Shown: piece by piece, positions 50,226-58,832 of the stretch
Position numbering within the stretch: position 1 is the first letter of the stretch
Layout: every line of letters starts with the position of its first letter
Notes under the pieces: generated by a model
The model's database searches: none
Told to the model about the DNA's origin: nothing
What the model saw: only the letters and a program-made list of their open reading frames with translations
Translations under genes and position numbers: made by a program
Assembly (NCBI GenBank): GCA_017935675.1
Contig: JAGBHE010000092.1
Location: forward strand, 1 to 64,000
Source of the DNA: Clostridia bacterium
GTDB lineage: Bacteria > Bacillota > Clostridia > UBA1381
Length of the DNA stretch: 64,000 bases
Direction: 5' to 3'

Positions 50226-51731
50226 CTACGCCTTATGTCCGCCTATTTGTTTATTGCGGTCTTTTGTTGTTGCACCCTCTTGAAGATTAAATCCTTTCAG
50301 TATTGCATTCTTTCCATATCTGTTTTTAATTTCAATAGTAGTTTCCTGGATTGCACGTTCTTTTTTCAGTTCTTTTTCTTCCTTTTCCATCCTTTTCTGC
50401 ATAGTCTCATAGTCTGTAAAGAGATCAAGCTGCTCATGCTTCGGCTTATTTAAAACAGAGCCTTCCGGCACAATATGGTTTGCTGAAATATATACACGTC
50501 TGACAAGCAGTTTTTCGTTCACAATACGGTCATACAGCTCCATTGCGGCATTTACAATCAGCATTGTTGATGATGTAAATTTTCCGATATTCGCCGTTCC
50601 GTGCGCGTGCTTCGGCACCTTGCGCCCGTAACGGTCTGTCGTCACCTCGCCCTTGTAGCAGCGGCTGATTTCCGGATTTGTGAGATTCTCAATGTCATAG
50701 CCTATTGTAAGCACAATCTGGTCTGTTACAACTCTTTGCTCAACCAATTTAAGGCTGAGCAGCTCCAGCATTTCTCTCACTATCAATTTTGCTTTTTCAA
50801 AGTCATACGGACAATGCAGCACCTGCCCTTCCCCAAGGCTTTTATTTTCCGGCTTATAATTCCTTATATCGGCAATGGTGCACGGTTCCCATCCCCACGC
50901 ATGGTCAATAAGAAGCTCTGCATTTACGCCGAACAGCTTATACAGCTTATTTTCTCCGTATTTATCAAGCGAGCACCTTGCAATATCGCCCATTGTATAA
51001 AGGCGGTTCGCTTCAAGCTTTCTTGCATACCCTTTGCCTACTCTCCAGAAATCCGTTAAAGGAGTATGGTCCCATAATTCTCTGCGGTATGACATTTCAT
51101 CAAGCACGGCAATTCTCACGCCGTCTTTATCTGCCGGTATTTTCTTGGCTTTTATATCCATTGCAACCTTTGCAAGATATAAATTTGTTCCTATACCCGC
51201 CGTTGCAGTTATTCCGGTCTCTGCAAGCACATCTCTAATTATCTTTGACGCCAGTTCCCTCGATGAAAGATTATAGGTATTTAAATAGCTTGTTATATCT
51301 ATGAACACCTCGTCAATGGAATATACGTGAATATCCTCCGGTGACACATATTTAAGATAAATGTCATATATTCTTGTGCTGTACTCCATATAAAGCGCCA
51401 TGCGAGGCGGTGCCACAATATACGACAGCTCCAATGACGGATCCTGTGCAAGCTGAACCGCATTGCATGACTTGCCTGAAAACTGTCCTCCCGGTGCTTT
51501 TCTTAATCGCCCTGCATTAATAAACCTGACCTTCTGAACAACCTCAAACAGCCTTGCTCTGCCCGGTATTCCGAATGCTTTCAGGGACGGCGTAACAGCA
51601 AGACAAATTGTTTTTTCTGTTCTTGAGTCATCTGCCACTACAAGATTTGTTGTCAGCGGATTTAAATCCCGCTCAATACATTCTACGGAGGCATAGAAGG
51701 ATTTTAAGTCAATGCAAAGGTATTGTTTCAC
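50226..51731 (-). CDS. Y-family DNA polymerase (UmuC/UvrX-like)
   Basis: 501 aa from a GTG start with AAGGAGG 7 nt upstream. The palm motif CIDLKSFYASVECIERDLNP (positions 6-25) and YSIDEVFIDIT carry the three catalytic acidic residues; GIGTNLYLAKVAMDIKAKK is the conserved basic block. It should be a low-fidelity translesion polymerase. The extended C-terminus resembles the UvrX/YqjW branch found on mobile elements and chromosomes of Firmicutes. It follows a YjbR-family gene by about 45 bp. No clear LexA box was seen. Confidence 0.88.
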   Translation of the reverse strand: MKQYLCIDLKSFYASVECIERDLNPLTTNLVVADDSRTEKTICLAVTPSLKAFGIPGRARLFEVVQKVRFINAGRLRKAPGGQFSGKSCNAVQLAQDPSLELSYIVAPPRMALYMEYSTRIYDIYLKYVSPEDIHVYSIDEVFIDITSYLNTYNLSSRELASKIIRDVLAETGITATAGIGTNLYLAKVAMDIKAKKIPADKDGVRIAVLDEMSYRRELWDHTPLTDFWRVGKGYARKLEANRLYTMGDIARCSLDKYGENKLYKLFGVNAELLIDHAWGWEPCTIADIRNYKPENKSLGEGQVLHCPYDFEKAKLIVREMLELLSLKLVEQRVVTDQIVLTIGYDIENLTNPEISRCYKGEVTTDRYGRKVPKHAHGTANIGKFTSSTMLIVNAAMELYDRIVNEKLLVRRVYISANHIVPEGSVLNKPKHEQLDLFTDYETMQKRMEKEEKELKKERAIQETTIEIKNRYGKNAILKGFNLQEGATTKDRNKQIGGHKA

Positions 51732-51776
51732 TTTTTTGCCTCCTTTTTCTACAATTCAGGATTTAAGATTGGACCT

Positions 51777-52115
51777 TCACTTTTTCTTTCCCTGTGTCAA
51801 AGCATAGCTGTCTGCAATCATATTCCTTATATCCTCCTCCGGCACACTGCCGTCAAGGATAATGGAATTCCAATGCTCCTTGTTCATATGATAAGCCGGG
51901 ATAACGGACTCGAAGGCGCTTCGCCACATATATGTCATATTCGGAGCACATTTTACATTAATCCATATATTATCCTGACGCTCATATATTGCCGCAAACA
52001 TCTTCTTATTGGATTTATGCCGCATAACCGTCCAATTCGGATCATTAAAAGGATAATCCTCATATGTATCCTTTATAGATAAACAAAAATCAATTGCTTC
52101 CTGTCTTGTTCTCAT
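51777..52115 (-). CDS. MmcQ/YjbR-family DNA-binding-type protein
   Basis: 112 aa. Matches the small MmcQ/YjbR family (FNDPNWTVMRHKSNKKMFAAIYE..WINVKCAPN, AYHMNKEHWNSIILDGSVPEEDI), whose fold resembles a phosphotransferase-like DNA-binding domain and whose role is not established. Upstream of the polymerase in the same unit; whether it serves DNA repair is unknown. Confidence 0.82.
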   Translation of the reverse strand: MRTRQEAIDFCLSIKDTYEDYPFNDPNWTVMRHKSNKKMFAAIYERQDNIWINVKCAPNMTYMWRSAFESVIPAYHMNKEHWNSIILDGSVPEEDIRNMIADSYALTQGKKK

Positions 52116-52174
52116 TTTTCACACCACCATAATTTTATACAAGAATACGGCTGCATCAAAACCCGTCTGCAATA

Positions 52175-52203
52175 ATTATAACACAAATCAGGTAAAAAAT
52201 CAA
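52175..52203 (-). promoter_or_regulatory. Promoter for the YjbR-polymerase unit
   Basis: TTGATT (52203-52198), 17-bp spacer, TATAAT (52180-52175) on the minus strand. Confidence 0.7.
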
Positions 52204-52337
52204 CTATCCGCTCCTTATTTTATACATAAGAAATAACAACTTTTAACCAAATTGAAAAAAAATCAAACTTTTTTAAATTTTTTTGTATACTAATCAGAAA
52301 AAATCTGTTATAATAAGCTTACGGCAGGAGGTGCGGT

Positions 52338-53591
52338 ATGAACAACAATGAAAATCCCGAACGCGTTATTTTAACGGGAGTACACACGGGGACAACGGAT
52401 ATTTTATCCGATACGACAGAAGAATCGATTGATGAGCTTAAGGAACTGGTAAAAACAGCCGGCGGAGAAACTGTTTATATTCTTGTTCAGAATAAGGCGG
52501 AGATTGAAACAGCAACATATCTCGGCGCAGGCAAGCTTGACGAGCTGAAGGAGGCAATTGCTTCATATAATGCAGACACTGTTGTTTTTGATAATGAGCT
52601 GTCTCCGGTACAGCTTAAAAACATTGCTGACTTTCTTGAATTGAAGGTTCTTGACCGTTCTATGCTCATTCTTGATATTTTTGCAATGCGCGCAAAAAGC
52701 GGCGAAGGAAAGCTTCAGGTAGAGCTGGCTCAGCTTAAATATACACTGCCGAGGCTGCGCGGTCTCGGAACAGCAATGAGCAGGACAGGAGCCGGAATCG
52801 GAACGAGAGGCCCGGGTGAAACACGTCTCGAAACCGACCGCAGACATATAAGCCGAAGAATTCACGCCCTCGAAGACGATATAAAAGAAATAAAAAAACA
52901 CAGGGAGCTTATAAGAAGCAGGCGAAGAAAAGACGGTGTTATTACTGCTGCTCTTGTCGGATATACAAATGCCGGTAAATCAACCCTGCTTAACGCTTTG
53001 ACAGATGCAAATGTTTTTGCTGAAAACAAGCTTTTTGCAACGCTTGATCCAACCACGCGCGTAGTAGTGCTGCCGGACAACAGACAGATTCTTCTCGTTG
53101 ATACCGTTGGTTTTATACGCAAGCTTCCCCACCATCTTATTGAAGCGTTCAAATCCACTCTTGAAGAAGCTGTTGTTGCCGATATCCTGCTTCATGTTAT
53201 TGACGCAGCAAGCGATACAATGGATGAACAGATTACCGTAACAAGAGATGTACTTACATCAATAGGTGCGATGAACAAGCCTATAATAGGAATATACAAT
53301 AAAGCTGATTTATGCGAAGATATGGCGGGCATGAGGCATTATGATATAAGTGTAGCCATAAGCGCAAAAAACAAAACAGGTCTTGATGAGCTTATTGCAG
53401 CCATATCTGAATGTGCTCCCGGAAGAAAAAAAGAATACAGCGTTCTTATTCCCTACTCAGAAGGAAAAGCCGCCGGAATACTCCACGAAACACAAAAGGT
53501 TCTGTCTGAAGAATTTACAGAGAACGGCACTCTTTTCCGGGTGCTTCTTGATGATGAAGCATACAGAAAATTAAAAAATTTTATTCAGTAA
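52338..53591 (+). CDS. hflX: Ribosome-associated GTPase HflX
   Basis: 417 aa. N-terminal HflX domain ending in the glycine-rich GIGTRGPGETRLETDRR (about 154-170), a coiled linker, then the GTPase domain: GYTNAGKSTLLN, DTVGFIRKLPHHL and NKAD. HflX splits or rescues stalled ribosomes, especially under stress. GCAGGAGG precedes the start. A TATAAT at 52309-52314 is the likely -10, with no good -35 at 17 bp. The next gene follows 12 bp later. Confidence 0.95.
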   Translation: MNNNENPERVILTGVHTGTTDILSDTTEESIDELKELVKTAGGETVYILVQNKAEIETATYLGAGKLDELKEAIASYNADTVVFDNELSPVQLKNIADFLELKVLDRSMLILDIFAMRAKSGEGKLQVELAQLKYTLPRLRGLGTAMSRTGAGIGTRGPGETRLETDRRHISRRIHALEDDIKEIKKHRELIRSRRRKDGVITAALVGYTNAGKSTLLNALTDANVFAENKLFATLDPTTRVVVLPDNRQILLVDTVGFIRKLPHHLIEAFKSTLEEAVVADILLHVIDAASDTMDEQITVTRDVLTSIGAMNKPIIGIYNKADLCEDMAGMRHYDISVAISAKNKTGLDELIAAISECAPGRKKEYSVLIPYSEGKAAGILHETQKVLSEEFTENGTLFRVLLDDEAYRKLKNFIQ

Positions 53592-53603
53592 GGAGTTACG
53601 CTT

Positions 53604-54248
53604 ATGTCGGAAAGGGCTCAGTATAAAACAGTAAAAAAATATGCCGGTACGGTGCTCACGGAAAAAAAATCAAAATTCATTTCATCTGTTTATCCTGTAA
53701 AAGACGAGCAGGAAGCACTTGAAAAGCTGAATGAGGTAAAAAAAACATATCCTGATGCAACTCATAATGTTTATGCATACGTCATTGATAAAAACAATAT
53801 ATTCAGGTATTCTGATGACGGCGAACCGTCAGGCACTGCCGGAATGCCTGTGCTTGACACTATACGCAAAGAGGGAATTGTTGATGTGCTTGTAGTTGTT
53901 ACAAGATATTTCGGCGGCACACTCCTTGGGACGGGAGGGCTGGTTCACGCATACGGCGCCTCTGCGCGTTCCGGTCTTCTTGCGGCTGAAATCATCACAA
54001 GAACCCTGTGTAACCGTATTTACATAAAGGTGGGTTATACAATGACAGGAAAGCTGAATCATGAAATTGCAAAAAGCAGTTATATTCTTGAAGATACTGT
54101 TTATGATGACAGTGTAACATATATTATGCTTTGCAAGTTATCCAACACCGAAAAGCTTATTTCAGAGTTTACGGAAATGACCTGCGGAGCCGCACAGATA
54201 ACAATAATTGATCAGACATATGTAGATATTCCGTCTGATGATATTTAA
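53604..54248 (+). CDS. YigZ/IMPACT-family protein
   Basis: 214 aa. N-terminal UPF0029 domain with KKSKFISSVYPVKDEQEA, ..THNVYAYVI and SDDGEPSGTAGMP..VVVTRYFGGTLLGTGGLVHAYG, the family signature, plus a C-terminal DUF1949-type ferredoxin-like domain. Related to eukaryotic IMPACT, which acts at the ribosome; the bacterial function is not settled. It pairs with hflX in one unit. Confidence 0.9.
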   Translation: MSERAQYKTVKKYAGTVLTEKKSKFISSVYPVKDEQEALEKLNEVKKTYPDATHNVYAYVIDKNNIFRYSDDGEPSGTAGMPVLDTIRKEGIVDVLVVVTRYFGGTLLGTGGLVHAYGASARSGLLAAEIITRTLCNRIYIKVGYTMTGKLNHEIAKSSYILEDTVYDDSVTYIMLCKLSNTEKLISEFTEMTCGAAQITIIDQTYVDIPSDDI

Positions 54249-54270
54249 AATGAAAGGAATTGACAAAAGC

Positions 54271-54843
54271 ATGAAAAAAATATTAACACTTATAACAGCT
54301 GTTTTAATACTGTCCTCGTGCACCGCGCAGCCGCCTGAGAAGACACCGGCAACGACCTCTCAGGCGCCTGTAAGCACAACCGCACCGGCCAAGACCGAAG
54401 CAGCAAAAAAAGTATCCTTTACGCCCGTAGAATCCGGAACTGAAAGCAAAGCGGACACAATGACCGAGGCTGCCTCTGTTGATACAGAACTGCTTTCGGA
54501 AGAGGATATGGATACTATTACGCTGTACACCTCTGCCAAAAAGGAAAACGGTAAATTTGTCCGTGATGACAGCGAAGAGTGGCTTCTTGAAATTGAGGGG
54601 GCTGACGGTAAATACTATACGCTTTTTGACGAAAGAGTATCGAACGGAAATATTTATTTTGACGTAGCTGAGGTGGGCGAGAAAAAATATATACTGCTTC
54701 ATAATATATCTACCGCGGCAGATTATATAAAAGTATTTTGTGTAAACGATAAAGCCGTATGCGAAACCAATGAGCTTGATCTTAATTCCATGCAGACGGA
54801 AGCTATAAATCTCATTTACACTTCTATACCGAATTATCGGTAA
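54271..54843 (+). CDS. Small secreted lipoprotein of unknown function
   Basis: About 190 aa from ATG 54271, preceded by AAAGGA; an in-frame ATG at 54250 and one at 54238 overlap the previous gene. Signal sequence with lipobox ILSSC predicts lipid anchoring. A Thr/Pro/Ala-rich stretch (about 20-50) follows and then an acidic domain of about 120 aa that I do not recognise. Co-directional with the hflX unit; no functional link is visible. A long AT-rich palindrome after the gene (about 54865-54902, ATATGGA..TCCATAT) may end transcription. Confidence 0.7.
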   Translation: MKKILTLITAVLILSSCTAQPPEKTPATTSQAPVSTTAPAKTEAAKKVSFTPVESGTESKADTMTEAASVDTELLSEEDMDTITLYTSAKKENGKFVRDDSEEWLLEIEGADGKYYTLFDERVSNGNIYFDVAEVGEKKYILLHNISTAADYIKVFCVNDKAVCETNELDLNSMQTEAINLIYTSIPNYR

Positions 54844-54951
54844 ATTTATGCATATTTATTCTAAGATATGGATAATAGGCAAAATGCCGATTTTGTCCAT
54901 ATTTGACGGCAAATATTGAAAAAATGCAGTATTTTTTGTAGTATTTAAGCC

Positions 54952-54980
54952 TTGAATTTTTATGCATAATGATGTATAAT
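54952..54980 (+). promoter_or_regulatory. Promoter for argD-argF-GNAT
   Basis: TTGAAT (54952-54957), 17-bp spacer, TATAAT (54975-54980). The spacer and -10 include TATGCATAATGATGTATAAT, which loosely resembles an ArgR box; this is only suggestive. Confidence 0.68.
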
Positions 54981-55002
54981 AATCACCATGGAGATGAAAA
55001 TT

Positions 55003-56193
55003 ATGATTGATAAAATTAAAACCATTGATAAGCAATATTATATGAACACCTTCGGTCAAAGGCTTGATGTATGCTTTTCAGAGGGCAGCGGTATGAAGCT
55101 TATTTCAACGGAAAATGAAGTGTTTTTTGATTTTCTCGGCGGTATAGCCGTAAATGCAATAGGACACTGTCACCCGTATTTTGTAAAAAAAATACAGGAA
55201 CAGGTTTCAAAGCTTGTTCACGTATCAAATCTTTATTACATAGAATCACAGGCATTGCTCGCCGAAAAGCTTGTTAAGAATACATGCATGGACAAGGTTT
55301 TCTTTTCAAATTCCGGCGCTGAGGCAAACGAAGGAGCCTTTAAGCTCGCAAAAATGCATTTTTACAAAAAAGGCTCTCCCAAATATGAAATAATTTCTCT
55401 TGACCATTCTTTCCACGGCAGAACGCTTGCAACCGTAGCCGCAACAGGTCAGGAAAAATATCAGAAGCCGTACAAGCCCCTTACTCCCGGATTCATTCAG
55501 GTTGAACCGAACAATATTGACGCATTGAAAAAAGCCGCAGGAGATAAAACTGCCGCTGTTTTCATTGAACCTATACAAGGCGAAAGCGGAGTTCATCCGA
55601 TGTCAAAGGAATACCTGCAAGAGGTCAGAAGCTTCTGTGACGAAAATGATATTCTCCTGATTTTTGACGAGGTTCAAACCGGAATGGGCAGGTGCGGAAA
55701 GCTGTTTGCATATGAATTATACGGTGTTGAACCCGATATCATGACAAGTGCAAAGGCTCTCGGCGGCGGTATCCCCATCGGGGCCGTTATGGCAAAGGAA
55801 TTTGTGGCAAACGCATTTACTCCCGGCGACCACGGTACAACCTTCGGCGGAAATCCCCTTGCAACTACAGCCGGGCTTGCCGTTTTTGATATATTTGAAA
55901 ATGAAAAGCTTGTTGAAAATTCGGAAAAGATGGGTCTGTATTTTAAAACTTGTCTTAAAAAGCTTTCGGAAAAGCACTCAGATAAAATTGTTGAGGTAAG
56001 AGGCAGCGGGCTTTTAATCGGAATAGAGCTCAAACCGGAAATTTCAAGAACTGTCTTTGAAAAGCTTTTTGAGGCAAAGATTCTCACAAGCCTTTGCTAT
56101 AATACAATAAGACTTGCACCTCCGCTGATTATCAAGGAATATGAAATTGATTACTTTACAGAAACTCTTGATAATATATTAAAAAACATATAA
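55003..56193 (+). CDS. argD: Acetylornithine aminotransferase
   Basis: 396 aa from ATG 55003, which has GGAG 9 nt upstream; the earlier ATG (54988) includes the ribosome site. Class III PLP aminotransferase: FSNSGAEANEGAFKLA, SFHGRT, the DEVQTGMGRCGK block, and the Schiff-base lysine in TSAKALGGGIPIGA. It converts N-acetylglutamate semialdehyde to N-acetylornithine. Adjacent argF supports ArgD over other class III enzymes. Confidence 0.93.
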   Translation: MIDKIKTIDKQYYMNTFGQRLDVCFSEGSGMKLISTENEVFFDFLGGIAVNAIGHCHPYFVKKIQEQVSKLVHVSNLYYIESQALLAEKLVKNTCMDKVFFSNSGAEANEGAFKLAKMHFYKKGSPKYEIISLDHSFHGRTLATVAATGQEKYQKPYKPLTPGFIQVEPNNIDALKKAAGDKTAAVFIEPIQGESGVHPMSKEYLQEVRSFCDENDILLIFDEVQTGMGRCGKLFAYELYGVEPDIMTSAKALGGGIPIGAVMAKEFVANAFTPGDHGTTFGGNPLATTAGLAVFDIFENEKLVENSEKMGLYFKTCLKKLSEKHSDKIVEVRGSGLLIGIELKPEISRTVFEKLFEAKILTSLCYNTIRLAPPLIIKEYEIDYFTETLDNILKNI

Positions 56194-56216
56194 CGCTGCA
56201 TAGAAAGGGACAGAAA

Positions 56217-57134
56217 ATGAAGGATTTTATAAGTTTACACGATATTTCGGAAAAAGAACTTGAGGATTTGCTTTCACTGGCGATAAAGCTGAAAAAGGAA
56301 CTGAAATCAGGGATTGCCCATCCGATTCTGAAGGGAAAAACACTTGGTATGATCTTTACAAAATCATCTACAAGAACACGTATTTCCTTTGAGGTTGGCA
56401 TGACGCAGTTAGGCGGCTACCCGCTTTTCTTATCAAGCAATGATATTCAGCTTGGCAGAGGTGAAACAATTTATGATACCGCAAAGGTTATGGAGAGGTA
56501 TCTTGACGGAATAATGATACGTACATTTGCGCATCAGGATGTTCTTGATCTGGCAAAGCATGCTGACATTCCAATAATAAACGCTCTTACCGACCTGCTT
56601 CATCCGTGCCAGGTACTTGCGGATCTCCTTACGGCATATGAGCATAAGGGACATCTTGAAAATCTTAAGCTTGCATATATCGGTGACGGAAATAACATGG
56701 CACATTCACTTATGTACGGCGCGGCAAAAGCAAGAATGCATTGCTCAATAGCTACTCCCTCAGGCTATACCTGCGATGATGAGGTTGTTGAAAATGCAAA
56801 AAAAGATTTTGCCGCAAGTGGGAAATCGCTCGTCCTCACAAACGATCCGGTTGAAGCTATAAAGAATGCCGATGTTGTATATACCGACACATGGGTAAGC
56901 ATGGGAATGGAAACCGAAAAAGAAGAACGAATCAAGGCATTTGACGGATACCAGGTAAATGCGGAGCTTATGAAGCATGCAGCTCCCGATGCTGTATTTA
57001 TGCATTGTCTGCCCGCATACAGGGGATTTGAGGTCACAGAAGAGGTTATTGACGGACCTCAGTCGGTAATATTTGACGAAGCAGAAAACAGGCTTCACGC
57101 ACAGAAGGCCGTCCTTGCGACTTTAATGGGTTAA
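56217..57134 (+). CDS. argF: Ornithine carbamoyltransferase
   Basis: 305 aa. Carbamoyl-phosphate motif STRTRISFE (about 47-55), HPCQVLADLLT and the ornithine motif HCLPAYRG are complete. It forms citrulline in arginine synthesis. It begins 23 bp after argD with a GAAAGGGA site, so the two are co-transcribed. Confidence 0.95.
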   Translation: MKDFISLHDISEKELEDLLSLAIKLKKELKSGIAHPILKGKTLGMIFTKSSTRTRISFEVGMTQLGGYPLFLSSNDIQLGRGETIYDTAKVMERYLDGIMIRTFAHQDVLDLAKHADIPIINALTDLLHPCQVLADLLTAYEHKGHLENLKLAYIGDGNNMAHSLMYGAAKARMHCSIATPSGYTCDDEVVENAKKDFAASGKSLVLTNDPVEAIKNADVVYTDTWVSMGMETEKEERIKAFDGYQVNAELMKHAAPDAVFMHCLPAYRGFEVTEEVIDGPQSVIFDEAENRLHAQKAVLATLMG

Positions 57135-57149
57135 AGGAGCGGTGGCAAA

Positions 57150-57638
57150 ATGAACTTTAAGTCTCTTTTTGAAGTAAGGCTTGCAAACGAAAACGATATC
57201 GACAGCATAATTGAAATCACAAGGGAAGCCTTTAAATCATACATAAAGCTTGCCGGTATTCCTACTGCCGCAGCTCTTACTGAAACACCCGATGACATAA
57301 AACGCGATCTGCGTGATAAAATTGTTTTAATTGCGCTTTCCGACGGTACACCTGTTGGCTGCGTCAGAGTTGAAATACTTGATGATAATACAGCTTACCT
57401 AAGCAGATTCGCCGTTAAAACCACAAGCCAAAATAACGGAATCGGAAAATCTATTATGAATCTCGTGGATAAAATCATGATAGAAAAGAATGTAAAAGAA
57501 ATATGCCTCCATACCGGCTCAAAAATAACATCCCTTGTCAGATTTTACTACGGAAGAGGTTTTTATATTGATTCCACGGATAAATCAAGAGGCTATGTCA
57601 GGGCTTTGCTAAAAAAAGAATACTCAAAAGAAAATTAA
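57150..57638 (+). CDS. GNAT-family N-acetyltransferase
   Basis: 162 aa. The acetyl-CoA binding loop reads SRFAVKTTSQNNGIGKSIMNLV, with C-terminal FYYGRGFYID typical of GNATs. The start has AAAGGAG. Its place 15 bp after argF raises the possibility of a short N-acetylglutamate synthase serving arginine synthesis, but ArgA-specific residues cannot be checked by eye. A small hairpin with T-run (GATTGC gaa GCAATA, about 57642-57660) ends the unit. Confidence 0.82.
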   Translation: MNFKSLFEVRLANENDIDSIIEITREAFKSYIKLAGIPTAAALTETPDDIKRDLRDKIVLIALSDGTPVGCVRVEILDDNTAYLSRFAVKTTSQNNGIGKSIMNLVDKIMIEKNVKEICLHTGSKITSLVRFYYGRGFYIDSTDKSRGYVRALLKKEYSKEN

Positions 57639-57671
57639 CCTGATTGCGAAGCAATATTTTTGCCGCAAGGC

Positions 57672-57829
57672 AAAAAAGCAAACTCGCTTTAGCGAGTTTG
57701 CACCACACTTCTTCCCTTTTCACTATTACTTATTACCTTCCAAAAATCGACATTCTTAGGGAAGAGTGAATAGTGAAGAGGTAATAGGTAAAAATCGACA
57801 CCATACTATCGAATGGTGTCGATTTTTGG
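57672..57829 (-). repeat. tRNA-linked ~155-bp repeat, copy A
   Basis: Read on the minus strand it begins with the CCA of tRNA-Arg, CCAAAAATCGACACC, forms a perfect terminator hairpin (ATCGACACCAT/ATGGTGTCGAT, T5), repeats TGTCGATTTTTGG about 80 bp later, and ends in a second hairpin with T6 (GCAAACTCGC/GCGAGTTTGC). It is nearly identical to copy B at 60031-60180, on the opposite strand. Confidence 0.85.
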
Positions 57830-57903
57830 TATGCCCGATGCGATTCGAACGCACGACCTTCAGAGTCGGAGTCTGACACTCTATCCAGCTGAGCTACGAG
57901 CAC
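57827..57903 (-). tRNA. tRNA-Arg (anticodon CCG)
   Basis: 77 nt with encoded CCA. Acceptor GTGCTCG/CGGGCAT, D-stem GCTC/GAGT, anticodon stem TCAGA/TCTGA with loop CTCCGAC, T-stem GTGCG/CGCAT with TTCGAAT. Anticodon CCG reads CGG. One consensus-like promoter lies upstream. Confidence 0.93.
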
Positions 57904-57914
57904 ATAACATGAAT

Positions 57915-57943
57915 ATTTTAACACATATTTCTTCTCTTGTCAA
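57915..57943 (-). promoter_or_regulatory. Promoter for tRNA-Arg
   Basis: TTGACA (57943-57938), 17-bp spacer, TAAAAT (57920-57915) on the minus strand. Confidence 0.78.
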
Positions 57944-57961
57944 CTGTTTTATCCGAAAAAA

Positions 57962-58807
57962 TTATTTTTCTAAAAAAGCTTTAAGCTTTTCAAGACTGTC
58001 AGCGGCAGCATTATATCCGAGACGATAACATATCCTAAGCTTTTCCACGTCCTTTTCAACACGGTCGCACGGAAGAGGCTGATTCGGTGATATCACAAAA
58101 GCTCTTCCCGCTTTTTCCTCGGAAGCTATAAGCTTAAGCTCATTGTTATACATAATATGTCTGTTCTCAATACTTTTTATAAGCTCCGGATATTTTCTGT
58201 ATTTCATTCTGATATACGGCATCATCTTATTCGGACTTTTCATGTATCCGCGTTCCCTTGTCAAAACAACAACATTTTTTAACATACCGAATTTTATGGA
58301 TTGAGCAAGCGGTATAGAATCAGCAACACCGCCGTCAAAATAAAGCTCATTATTTATTTTTACAGGCTTTGATACAATCGGAAGTGAGCTTGATGCACGT
58401 ATATATATAGTATCACGTTTCATATCCTCTATTATAGGATATTCCGCCTGTCCGGTTCTGCAATTTGTTACCACTACTCTGAATACAGCCGGATTCTCCG
58501 CGGCAGCTTTATAATCAATCGGATTAAGCTTGTTGGGAATGGTATCATATATCATTTCCGCTCCGAACAAATCACCCGTAGTAATGAAGCTGTATAAACC
58601 GCAGTAATGCTTGTCCGATAAATAATCCGTTGATACCGCAAAGGATCTGCCGGGCTGCCGGCTTATATAGCTTGACGCGTGGCAAGCTCCTGCCGATACA
58701 CCGATTATATGTTTAAATTCTATATCGTTTTCAAGAAAGAAATCAAGCACTCCTGTAGTAAAAAGTCCTCTCATTCCTCCGCCTTCAAGAACAAGTCCTA
58801 TACTCAT
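57962..58807 (-). CDS. Patatin-like phospholipase
   Basis: 281 aa from ATG 58807. Oxyanion loop EGGGMRG (8-14), nucleophile elbow GVSAG, and the dyad aspartate in YFDGGVADSIP. Serine lipid acyl hydrolase of the bacterial RssA/YjjU group, probably acting in the cytoplasm or at the membrane. The leader carries AAAGGAGTTCGGAATATAAAA with a 14-nt spacing. It starts 25 bp after the radical SAM gene and is likely co-transcribed. Confidence 0.88.
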   Translation of the reverse strand: MSIGLVLEGGGMRGLFTTGVLDFFLENDIEFKHIIGVSAGACHASSYISRQPGRSFAVSTDYLSDKHYCGLYSFITTGDLFGAEMIYDTIPNKLNPIDYKAAAENPAVFRVVVTNCRTGQAEYPIIEDMKRDTIYIRASSSLPIVSKPVKINNELYFDGGVADSIPLAQSIKFGMLKNVVVLTRERGYMKSPNKMMPYIRMKYRKYPELIKSIENRHIMYNNELKLIASEEKAGRAFVISPNQPLPCDRVEKDVEKLRICYRLGYNAAADSLEKLKAFLEK

Positions 58808-58832
58808 TTTTATATTCCGAACTCCTTTCACC

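Noticed and set aside
54952..54980. Definite ArgR operator at the argD promoter
   Set aside because: Only a loose match to an ARG box; too weak to call.
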